A stretch of DNA of 5,403 bases from Spirochaetia bacterium (GTDB lineage Bacteria > Spirochaetota > Spirochaetia > Treponematales > Breznakiellaceae). The translations under genes were made by a program, and so were the position numbers. The stretch is taken from positions 1 to 5,403 of the forward strand of contig BOBG01000129.1 in assembly GCA_026002265.1 (NCBI GenBank), read 5' to 3'. Position 1 is the first letter of the stretch, and each line of letters begins with the position of its first letter. The notes under the pieces are model-generated. The model searched no databases and had not been told where the DNA came from. It saw nothing but the letters and a program-made list of their open reading frames with translations. Below are positions 1 to 5,403 of the stretch, in pieces.

Positions 1-30
1 TATCTTTCCCCCATATCCAAATTGACCCGG

Positions 31-2199
31 TTATTCAACTTTGAATCGGGAAACTTCCCTGACCAGTACGTTGATATTTTCCCTGTTATCGTTTGACATA
101 TCATTTACATGATCAACTGCACTGTTAATTTGTTCTGCGCCGGATGCCATTTCACTCATACCTTCGTTGATTTCATGGGTCAATGATTCCAAATTTTTGC
201 TTTCTTTAATAACCTCTTTGCTTCCTTGAAGCATTTCTGTAGCGCCGTCTTTAACTAATTGTGTTATCTCATTTAATTTGCCTATTGCTTCAAGAATCTG
301 CTGACTGCCAGCTTCCTGCTCTTCCATTGCATTCCGGATATGCTCTTCCTGATTTGAAACGGTCCGGACTCCTCCGTCAATAGTTTCAAAGCGGCTGATA
401 ACAGCTTCGGTCGATTCGGTGATTTTTTCAATAGAATCATGAATTTTTTTTAGCACCGTTGAAATGGTCTGAGACTGCTCGCCGGAAGATTCTGCCAATT
501 TCCGGATCTCGTCAGCAACGACCGCAAAACCCTTACCAGCCTCGCCCGCATGAGCAGCTTCGATAGCGGCATTCATGGAAAGAAGATTCGTCTGGCTGGC
601 GATACTCTCCATAACCGCATTGATCTCCAGCAAACCCTCGGATTCGCGCGCAACCTCTTGAATATCGGCTGCAACTTCTTGAAGACTCTCACGGCCAATT
701 TCAGATGCCTCAGCAAGAGTCTTTACATTAGTCGCATTTTTAATAAGAGTCTGCGTCACGGACTGAATGTTGGCGAACATTTCCTCGATAGCTGATGAAG
801 ATTGTGCAACATTTTCACTCTGTACTTCGATATGACCATTTAATTTATCAATAGTGTGCGATATTTGATCCATTGTAGAGCTGGTTTCAGTAACACTTGC
901 CGACTGACTCACCACACGCCCTTGAATACTCTGGATATTTGCGGTGATTTCGTTGATCGCGGATGCCGTCTCGACCATATTAGTGGAAAGTTCATTTCCA
1001 ATGTCGAAAAGCTTGTCAGATTGCTGTTTAATAGTGACGGTCATGATCCGGATTTTTTCCATAGTAGTGTTAAAATGCGCGGCAAGTTCGCCCACTTCGT
1101 CTTTTGCATGAACATGGATTCGTTTGGTTAAATCTCCCTCTCCCTCGGAAATATCCTTGAGACTGTTGGACACATCAATAATCGGTTGTGCCACATTGTT
1201 TGATACCAATAAGATAACTATTGCAGCGACAACCACTGAAACAGTTGCAATGACAATAGCAAATATAGTCATTCCCCGGACTTCTGACAACACTCGATCA
1301 CCTTCAGTGATTATGATAAAACTCCATGACGTGACGCTGCTTCCGATCCGGAACGGGTAGCTCTGAATGAAATACCCGCTATATCGCACCGTAACCGGTT
1401 TATTATTCTGAATCGACTGCTCGATGAGTCTGATTCCATCAGACCCGGTATTAGCCAGTGATGCTTGCTGGAATTTTTGACCAATTAAACTAGAATCGCT
1501 GTGTGCAACTATAGTACCGTCGTTGGCATAGAGTGCTGCCAAGCCCGTTTGATACGGTTTTATCGTAGTAATAAGTGTTTGGACACTCGTTAAATCAAAG
1601 GTCATTCCAACTACTCCGACCAATTCCTTTGTTGCCTCAACAATAATAGGATAAATAATTGATGAAACGTATGCCCGTCTTCCATTTATAGTACGCTGTT
1701 CCGGGTTTTTGATAATTGGTGTCGGTGTAGCCGTCTGGAGAAGGGACTGGTAACCATCGTAAATTTGGAGCGTTACCACTCCGGCATCGCGTGTATACCG
1801 GGGAATAAAGGCGCCGCTTTCATCGGTTCCCTCAGAATCTTGATACAGATCATCGTAGCCGTCTAATGCGTTAGGAAGCCACACAGTAAATATATCAGTC
1901 AGCGCCGCATCGGATTTGAACAGGGAGAGAAGCATCTCGGTGTAGCGTGAGCGCCGTTCATTTATATTCACATCTTCAAAAGAGTTCATTATCTGAGCGA
2001 GTCCTTGTACTAAGGAGTAGTAGGTAGTATAACGAGTCTGTATTGTTTGGGCATTCAATCCGGCCATATTTTCCATATTTTGGATCGCAGCGTCAGTCTG
2101 CAAAGTCCGCGCCCGGATCAGAAGAACTACAGCCAAAATTACAACTACAATGATCATCATTCCACTTGTAATTATCGTTAAGCGCGTCCTCAATTTCAT
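31..2199 (-). CDS. Methyl-accepting chemotaxis protein (Cache sensor, HAMP, MA signalling domain)
   Basis: Transmembrane chemoreceptor that should sense a small ligand outside the inner membrane and control the CheA-CheW kinase complex, and so flagellar rotation. The 722-residue product has an N-terminal membrane anchor (about 10-28), a periplasmic sensor (about 29-308), and a second membrane helix (about 309-333). A HAMP linker follows (about 334-387, with Pro339 and the DEVGELA motif at 368-373), then a long coiled-coil MA domain (about 390-718). The hairpin tip is unmistakable: [20 protein letters not shown] near 538-557, followed by [15 protein letters not shown]. The sensor resembles a double Cache fold ([24 protein letters not shown] and YVSSIIYP segments), but the ligand cannot be read. 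The two MA arms are nearly equal, roughly 23-24 heptads each, as in long receptor classes known from spirochaetes. It ends SRFKVE, with no NWETF-type CheR tether. The start is fixed by a strong Shine-Dalgarno. The gene is divergent from murA and appears monocistronic. The MCP assignment is certain; the ligand is unknown. Confidence 0.96.
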   Translation of the reverse strand: MKLRTRLTIITSGMMIIVVVILAVVLLIRARTLQTDAAIQNMENMAGLNAQTIQTRYTTYYSLVQGLAQIMNSFEDVNINERRSRYTEMLLSLFKSDAALTDIFTVWLPNALDGYDDLYQDSEGTDESGAFIPRYTRDAGVVTLQIYDGYQSLLQTATPTPIIKNPEQRTINGRRAYVSSIIYPIIVEATKELVGVVGMTFDLTSVQTLITTIKPYQTGLAALYANDGTIVAHSDSSLIGQKFQQASLANTGSDGIRLIEQSIQNNKPVTVRYSGYFIQSYPFRIGSSVTSWSFIIITEGDRVLSEVRGMTIFAIVIATVSVVVAAIVILLVSNNVAQPIIDVSNSLKDISEGEGDLTKRIHVHAKDEVGELAAHFNTTMEKIRIMTVTIKQQSDKLFDIGNELSTNMVETASAINEITANIQSIQGRVVSQSASVTETSSTMDQISHTIDKLNGHIEVQSENVAQSSSAIEEMFANIQSVTQTLIKNATNVKTLAEASEIGRESLQEVAADIQEVARESEGLLEINAVMESIASQTNLLSMNAAIEAAHAGEAGKGFAVVADEIRKLAESSGEQSQTISTVLKKIHDSIEKITESTEAVISRFETIDGGVRTVSNQEEHIRNAMEEQEAGSQQILEAIGKLNEITQLVKDGATEMLQGSKEVIKESKNLESLTHEINEGMSEMASGAEQINSAVDHVNDMSNDNRENINVLVREVSRFKVE

Positions 2200-2207
2200 G
2201 TTGTACT

Positions 2208-2213
2208 CTCCTT
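2208..2213 (-). promoter_or_regulatory. Shine-Dalgarno site of the chemoreceptor gene
   Basis: On the minus strand AAGGAG lies 8 nt upstream of the ATG (complement of 2197-2199). This is a textbook ribosome binding site and settles the chemoreceptor start. It also shows that this genome uses classical SD initiation, which contrasts with murA on the other side of the same intergenic region. Confidence 0.85.
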
Positions 2214-2223
2214 AAATATTATT

Positions 2224-2253
2224 ACTATATAAACTGTACAGTACATTGTTGAA
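2224..2253 (-). promoter_or_regulatory. Candidate sigma70-type promoter for the chemoreceptor gene
   Basis: Read on the minus strand, TTCAAC (complement of 2248-2253) and TATAGT (complement of 2224-2229) are separated by 18 bp. They lie just upstream of the Shine-Dalgarno, giving a short leader. A second pairing is possible: TTGTTA, 17 bp, TACAGT. No flagellar sigma-28 signature (TAAA...GCCGATAA) is visible, so the usual motility-regulon promoter is not supported. This is a consensus match only; no start site can be read from sequence. Confidence 0.4.
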
Positions 2254-2257
2254 TGTA
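2233..2257. promoter_or_regulatory. Adjacent palindromes in the divergent promoter region (candidate operator)
   Basis: Two perfect inverted repeats share one base. ACTGTACAGT (2233-2242) is a 10-bp palindrome. TACATT-GTTG-AATGTA (2242-2257) has 6-bp arms around a 4-nt centre. They overlap the presumed -35/spacer of the chemoreceptor promoter and lie just upstream of the murA -35, so a dimeric regulator bound here could affect one or both genes. No regulator family is recognised from the motif. AT-rich promoters often contain short palindromes by chance. Confidence 0.35.
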
Positions 2258-2272
2258 ACAAGGGACACTATT

Positions 2273-2302
2273 TTGACCTTTTATATTAAAATATGCTATG
2301 CT
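2273..2302 (+). promoter_or_regulatory. Candidate promoter for murA, possibly giving a leaderless mRNA
   Basis: TTGACC (2273-2278) and TATGCT (2297-2302) form a good -35/-10 pair with an 18-bp spacer. The ATG of murA begins at 2309, 7 nt after the -10 box, about where transcription would start. There is no purine-rich Shine-Dalgarno before this ATG. Together these suggest a leaderless or nearly leaderless transcript. An alternative -10, TATATT (2282-2287), would leave a leader of roughly 15 nt, still without an SD, but it has no good -35 partner. Confidence 0.5.
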
Positions 2303-2308
2303 TTTGCT

Positions 2309-3586
2309 ATGAGTCAATACCTTGTTGAAGGCGGAATTCCGGTAAAAGGAACAATACGGGCGAGCGGCAACAAAAATGCTGCACTTCCCTGCATTGCCGC
2401 GGCTTTGTTGACCGATGAGCCGGTTATTCTCCGAAATATTCCGGATATTGAAGATGTCCATGTGATGCTTGCAGCGTACCATGCGCTCGGCGGTGAAGTG
2501 TCCCAGTTGTCCACACATGACTATCAACTCCATACCCGGAATATAACTATATCCGCGATTCCTGTTGAATATGCACACCGGATCCGGGCTTCGATTCTCT
2601 TTGCCGGACCCCTCCTTGCCCGGACCGGAACCGCGGAACTGCCACCACCCGGCGGTGATGTCATCGGCCGGCGCCGGCTTGATACCCATTTCCTTGTGCT
2701 CACGGAATTAGGCGCACAGGTGCAGATTAATGGCAGCTTTTTGTTCACTGCCTCAGCGCTCCGGGGAGCGGATATTTTTTTGGACGAAGCTTCGGTGACA
2801 GCAACTGAAAACGCGATCATGGCCGCTGTCCTTGCATCGGGAGTGACCACACTCAGCAATGCAGCAAGCGAACCTCATGTCCAAGATCTCTGCCGGATGC
2901 TCAACTCTATGGGTGCAAACATTCAAGGAATCGGTTCAAATATCCTCACCATAACCGGCGCGGCAAAACTTTCCGGCTGTGATTGTACGATTGGGGCGGA
3001 TTTTATGGAAGTCGGCTCCCTGATCGGACTCGCGGCAATCACCCGCGGCGAGTTGTCCATTGAAGGCATCAAAATGCAGGACATCCGTCCGGCCAAAAAT
3101 GCCTTTGCCAAACTGGGAATCCGGTGGGAACACGAGGGACAGACCCTGTTCGTCCCGGAACACCAGGACTTGAGCGTCAACTGCGACCTCGGCGCTATGA
3201 TTCCAAAAATTGATGATGCACCGTGGCCGGGTTTTCCGGCCGATTTAACGAGTGTGATCACTGTTGTCGCAACTCAAGTAACCGGTACCGTACTGATTCA
3301 TGAAAAAATGTTTGAATCCCGGATGTTTTTTGTAGATAAATTGATCGCTATGGGCGCGAGAATCGTGCTGTGCGATCCCCACCGGGCAGTCGTTTCCGGC
3401 CCGACCCGGCTCGCTGCGTCCGAGTTGTACACGCCGGATATCCGTGCAGGCATGGCGCTCGTTATCGCGGCACTCTGCGCCCACGGAAAAAGTACGATCA
3501 ACAATGTCTACCAAATTGAACGCGGCTATGAAAACGTTGTGGAAAGGCTCGCTGCACTCGGCGCCCAGATCAAAAAAGATGCATGA
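2309..3586 (+). CDS. murA: UDP-N-acetylglucosamine 1-carboxyvinyltransferase (MurA), Asp-type active site
   Basis: Cytoplasmic enzyme that transfers enolpyruvate from phosphoenolpyruvate to the 3'-OH of UDP-GlcNAc, the first committed step of peptidoglycan synthesis. The product is 425 aa, the normal length, with two EPSP-synthase-type domains. Residues matching E. coli MurA are visible: Lys22-Asn23 (ASGNKNAALP), Arg83 (R91), Arg112 (R120), Asp115 (D123), Asp302 (D305), Arg328 (R331), Asp367 and Arg369 (D369, R371), and Arg395 (R397). The position of the catalytic-loop Cys115 is Asp107, in LPPPGGDVIGRRRLDTHF. Cys-to-Asp enzymes are active but not alkylated by fosfomycin. The ATG at 2309 is chosen because MSQYLVEGG aligns with the usual MurA N-terminus. 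A TTG at 2246 would add 21 residues containing the promoter. The 3' end overlaps the following dus gene by 8 bp, implying cotranscription. Confidence 0.97.
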   Translation: MSQYLVEGGIPVKGTIRASGNKNAALPCIAAALLTDEPVILRNIPDIEDVHVMLAAYHALGGEVSQLSTHDYQLHTRNITISAIPVEYAHRIRASILFAGPLLARTGTAELPPPGGDVIGRRRLDTHFLVLTELGAQVQINGSFLFTASALRGADIFLDEASVTATENAIMAAVLASGVTTLSNAASEPHVQDLCRMLNSMGANIQGIGSNILTITGAAKLSGCDCTIGADFMEVGSLIGLAAITRGELSIEGIKMQDIRPAKNAFAKLGIRWEHEGQTLFVPEHQDLSVNCDLGAMIPKIDDAPWPGFPADLTSVITVVATQVTGTVLIHEKMFESRMFFVDKLIAMGARIVLCDPHRAVVSGPTRLAASELYTPDIRAGMALVIAALCAHGKSTINNVYQIERGYENVVERLAALGAQIKKDA

Positions 3587-4520
3587 GTCCCCTCTTTTTT
3601 TCCTCGCTCCAATGGCTGAAATTAGTCACCGTGCCCTCCGGGAACTGATCGAATCGTTTGGAGGTTGTGACGAATATTTTAGCGAAATGATCAACGCCTC
3701 AACGCTGATGAGCAATGGGCCTTTTGAAAAATGGTACACTGATGCGGGTCCCTGTCCGGAAAAGGTCGTGTTTCAGATCGTGGGGACAGACCCCGTCCGG
3801 ATCGCCGATGCTGCGGGGCGTTTGGACCAGTTGCCATGCCGGGGAATCGATCTCAACATGGGCTGCCCGGCACCGGCAATAGTCCGTACCGGCGCAGGGA
3901 TTCGGTGGATGGAATCCATTGATCGGGCTGGAGCATTGATCGCGCGGGTGCGTCCCGCAGTTAGTCACCGGCTCAGCGTCAAACTCCGGATTGGATTGAC
4001 TGATGACTTTGATTATCTGCTGCGCTTTTGCAGGCGGCTCGCCGCAGAAGGGGTTGATCTAATCACCTTGCACCCGCGCACTGCCAAGGAAAAACTCAAA
4101 CGCAGCCCTCGGTGGAATTACGTCACCCATTTGCGTGCGGAACTACCGATTCCGGTTGCAGGAAACGGTGATATTGCAAACGTGCCGGAACTGCTCCTTC
4201 GTTCTGGGCAATGTGATGCAGTGATGATCGGGCGGGGTGCGGTACGCCAGCCGTGGATTTTTGCACAGGCGCGGCATGGAACTATTCCGGAACTCAATGG
4301 TCAGAGCATTTCCCTCCAGTTTTTAGATCTGCTGGAGCTATATCAACCGCCAGAATTCTTTCTCAGCCGTGCCAGGCGTTTCTTTGCTTTTTTCTGCGGC
4401 AACTTCACATGGGCGCATTACCTTAACACATTAATCAACCGGGAGAACGATCATGCGGGAATTATCCGGGTTCTCTCTACCTATTTCCATGAGAATCCAG
4501 AAGAGATGCTAATTCCCTGA
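3579..4520 (+). CDS. dus: tRNA-dihydrouridine synthase (Dus family)
   Basis: FMN-dependent, NADPH-using enzyme that reduces specific uridines in tRNA (usually in the D-loop) to dihydrouridine. The 313-aa product shows the TIM-barrel landmarks in order: FLAPMAEISHRALREL (about 8-23, FMN site), VVFQIVG (63-69), DLNMGCPAPA with probable catalytic Cys86, VKLRIG with Lys135, LHPRT with His155, VAGNGDI (183-189) and VMIGRGAVRQPWIF (205-218), then a helical C-terminal domain. Deviations from the common forms are small: GCPAPAIV instead of GCPxxKV, and HPRT instead of HGRT. The ATG at 3579 is chosen because the motif-bearing N-terminus starts there; the longer frame reading back into murA is a shadow. 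It overlaps murA by 8 bp (ATGCATGA) and has no convincing SD, which suggests translational coupling. The Dus subfamily, and hence the modified tRNA position, cannot be assigned. Confidence 0.94.
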   Translation: MHESPLFFLAPMAEISHRALRELIESFGGCDEYFSEMINASTLMSNGPFEKWYTDAGPCPEKVVFQIVGTDPVRIADAAGRLDQLPCRGIDLNMGCPAPAIVRTGAGIRWMESIDRAGALIARVRPAVSHRLSVKLRIGLTDDFDYLLRFCRRLAAEGVDLITLHPRTAKEKLKRSPRWNYVTHLRAELPIPVAGNGDIANVPELLLRSGQCDAVMIGRGAVRQPWIFAQARHGTIPELNGQSISLQFLDLLELYQPPEFFLSRARRFFAFFCGNFTWAHYLNTLINRENDHAGIIRVLSTYFHENPEEMLIP

Positions 4521-4521
4521 T

Positions 4522-4608
4522 GAGGGGGTGTCTTCCCCCTGCCTCTATCTCGACAGGCTCAGAGAGCTTGCCGGGCATCGAGCCTGTCGAGATGCCGGCA
4601 CCCCCCTC
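4522..4608. repeat. GC-rich inverted-repeat element after dus (REP/MITE-like)
   Basis: Starting one base after the dus stop codon is a nested set of inverted repeats. The core is a perfect 14-bp stem, 4547-4560 (ATCTCGACAGGCTC) with 4580-4593, around a 19-nt loop. Outer arms GAGGGGGTG (4522-4530) and CACCCCCCTC (4599-4608) pair with one extra C. A small hairpin AGGGGG-TGTCTT-CCCCCT lies at 4523-4540. An alternative stem, GCCGGGCATC (4570-4579) with GATGCCGGC (4591-4599), has one bulged G and crosses the core stem. The TCGACAGGCTCAG core resembles palindromes scattered between genes in many bacteria, a recollection not checked here. It may also slow or end the murA-dus transcript, but no T-tract follows, so it is not a classical intrinsic terminator. 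Confidence 0.7.
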
Positions 4609-4713
4609 CTAAGGGTAAATCTAAGTTGGACGCACTAGCCCAAAATCATCTCACCGGATAGCCCAACCTACCCGCACCAACTAGTCCATAAATAAAAGTA
4701 TTACATCTTACTT
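4609..4713. other. Spacer between the hairpin element and the tandem array
   Basis: No gene, tRNA or terminator is supported here. The last 16 nt (4698-4713, ending ATCTTACTT) match the linker of array unit 4 (4881-4896) at 11 of 16 positions. This looks like an eroded linker marking the decayed left edge of the array. Confidence 0.5.
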
Positions 4714-5403
4714 ATTCGTGGCTATTGGTGAGCATTCGTGGACCCTATTGCTATTTCTTATTAGTGTACATTGGTGAGCATTCGTGGACGCTATTCATCT
4801 TTCTTATTCGTGTACATTGGTGAGTATTCGTGGACCCTATTGCTATTTCTTATTCGTGATATTAGTGTATATTCGTGGACGCCATTAATCTTACTTATTC
4901 GTGTATATTCGTGGACCCTATTTGTTTTTCTTATTCGTGATATTAGTGTATATTGGTGAGCATCCGTGGATCCTATTGCTATTTCTTATTCGTGTATATT
5001 AGTGTATATTCGTGGACCCTATTGCTATTTCTTATTCGTGGCTATTGGTGAGCATTCGTGGATCCTATTGCTGTTTCTTATTAGTGTACATTGGTGAGCA
5101 TTCGTGGACGCCATTGCTGTTTCTTATTCGTGATATTAGGTATATTCGTGGACCCTATTGCTATTTCTTATTCGTGTATATTGGTGAGCATTCGTGGACC
5201 CTATTGCTGTTTCTTATTAGTGTACATTGGTGAGCATTCGTGGACGCCATTGCTATCTCTTATTAGTGTACATTGATGAGCATTCGTGGACGCCATTGCT
5301 ATTTCTTATTAGTGGCTATTGGTGAGCATTCGTGGACCTTATTGCTATCTCTTATTAGTGTATATTGGTGAGCATTCATGGACCTTATTGCTATCTCTTA
5401 TTA
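4714..5403 (+). repeat. Nested tandem repeat array: 46-bp units built from 10-bp ATTNGTGNNN modules
   Basis: Fifteen complete units plus the first four bases of a sixteenth run to the window edge. Unit starts are 4714, 4760, 4806, 4852, 4897, 4933, 4988, 5034, 5080, 5126, 5170, 5216, 5262, 5308 and 5354. Eleven are exactly 46 bp; the others are 45, 36, 55 and 44. A standard unit is module 1 (ATTCGTG or ATTAGTG plus a variable GCT, TAC or TAT tail), module 2 (usually ATTGGTGAGC), module 3 (nearly always ATTCGTGGAC) and a 16-bp linker, typically CCTATTGCTATTTCTT. There are 45 modules in all, same orientation. The plus strand is strongly T-rich over A (about 20 T to 8 A per unit). Since 46 is not a multiple of 3, each unit shifts frame, so the array is not a coding repeat. 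It has no unique spacers and so is not CRISPR. Function is unknown. Confidence 0.97.

Noticed and set aside
26..50. Imperfect inverted repeat CCCG...ATTCAA-CT-TTGAAT-CGGG across the chemoreceptor stop codon, as a terminator
   Set aside because: The central loop is only 2 nt unless inner pairs open, the stem has a 3-nt bulge, and no T-tract follows on the minus strand.
550..1360. Plus-strand open frames of 78-91 residues within the chemoreceptor gene
   Set aside because: They are antisense shadows of a certain gene, lacking family motifs or ribosome binding sites.
2246..2308. Longer murA starting at TTG 2246
   Set aside because: The added 21 residues do not match the MurA N-terminus and would contain the best promoter. 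The ATG at 2309 gives the usual length and start.
2298..2312. Tiny upstream frame ATG-CTT-TTG-CTA-TGA ending on the murA start (ATGA overlap)
   Set aside because: It overlaps the predicted -10 box, has no SD, and would not be on the mRNA if the start site is near 2309. Most likely chance.
3444..3578. Extended dus frame reading back into murA
   Set aside because: The 45 added residues are the murA 3' end in another frame; Dus homology begins at MHESPLFFLAPMAE.
2225..3968. Minus-strand open frames within murA and dus, up to 154 residues
   Set aside because: They are shadows opposite well-supported genes, with Pro/Arg-rich nonsense composition and no recognisable domain.
4547..4609. Minus-strand mini-ORF: AGGAGG followed by GTG and 18 codons through the hairpin element
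   Set aside because: The SD lies only 3 nt from the GTG, the peptide is only the inverted repeat translated, and it has no family similarity.
4625..4680. tRNA or structured RNA in the spacer, suggested by GTTGG/CCAAC ends
   Set aside because: Only 5 bp pair, and no T-arm or anticodon arm can be built on either strand.
4771..5276. Open frames of 61-73 residues inside the tandem array, with recurring SIRG, HSWT and LLFLI peptides
   Set aside because: They are translations of the DNA repeat. A 46-bp unit shifts frame each time, so the same peptide appears in different frames, and there is no ribosome binding site or family signature.
4714..5403. CRISPR array
   Set aside because: There are no unique spacers; linkers between modules are repeated themselves, and no cas gene is in view.

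Overview
The window looks like chromosomal DNA from a spirochaete (Spirochaetota, probably Treponema-like). This taxonomic reading is inference from remembered family features. The chemoreceptor's signalling domain has the spirochaetal flavour ([11 protein letters not shown]..., [18 protein letters not shown]) and the protein ends in ..SRFKVE without a CheR-docking pentapeptide. MurA carries the Asp-for-Cys active-site form known from spirochaetes, Chlamydia and Mycobacterium. The tRNA-dihydrouridine synthase opens with LAPMAEISHRALREL. No sequence search was possible, so genus and species are not claimed.

Layout. (1) 31-2199, minus strand: a complete 722-aa methyl-accepting chemotaxis protein with two membrane segments, a double-Cache-type periplasmic sensor, HAMP and the MA signalling hairpin. 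(2) 2200-2308: a compact divergent promoter region. It holds a strong Shine-Dalgarno for the chemoreceptor, two short palindromes, and a murA promoter whose -10 lies so close to the murA ATG that the mRNA may be leaderless. (3) 2309-3586, plus strand: murA, the first committed step of peptidoglycan synthesis, with Asp107 in place of the fosfomycin-reactive Cys. (4) 3579-4520, plus strand: a Dus-family tRNA-dihydrouridine synthase overlapping murA by 8 bp, so the two are probably one transcript. (5) 4522-4608: a dense GC-rich inverted-repeat element (REP/MITE-like) directly after the dus stop. (6) 4609-4713: short spacer with no gene; its last 16 nt look like an eroded repeat fragment. (7) 4714-5403 and beyond the window edge: a nested tandem-repeat array. 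It has 15 complete higher-order units, mostly 46 bp, each normally built from three 10-bp modules of the form ATTNGTGNNN plus a 16-bp T-rich linker. There is no protein gene in the final 883 bp.

The genes themselves are ordinary housekeeping and sensing functions. The most unusual content is the two-level repeat array. It expands and contracts both by 46-bp units and by single 10-bp modules, and it places 45 same-orientation heptamers close to DNA helical phase. Next in interest are the hairpin element before it, the intrinsic fosfomycin-resistance signature in MurA, and the possible leaderless murA start in a genome where the neighbouring gene has a textbook ribosome binding site.
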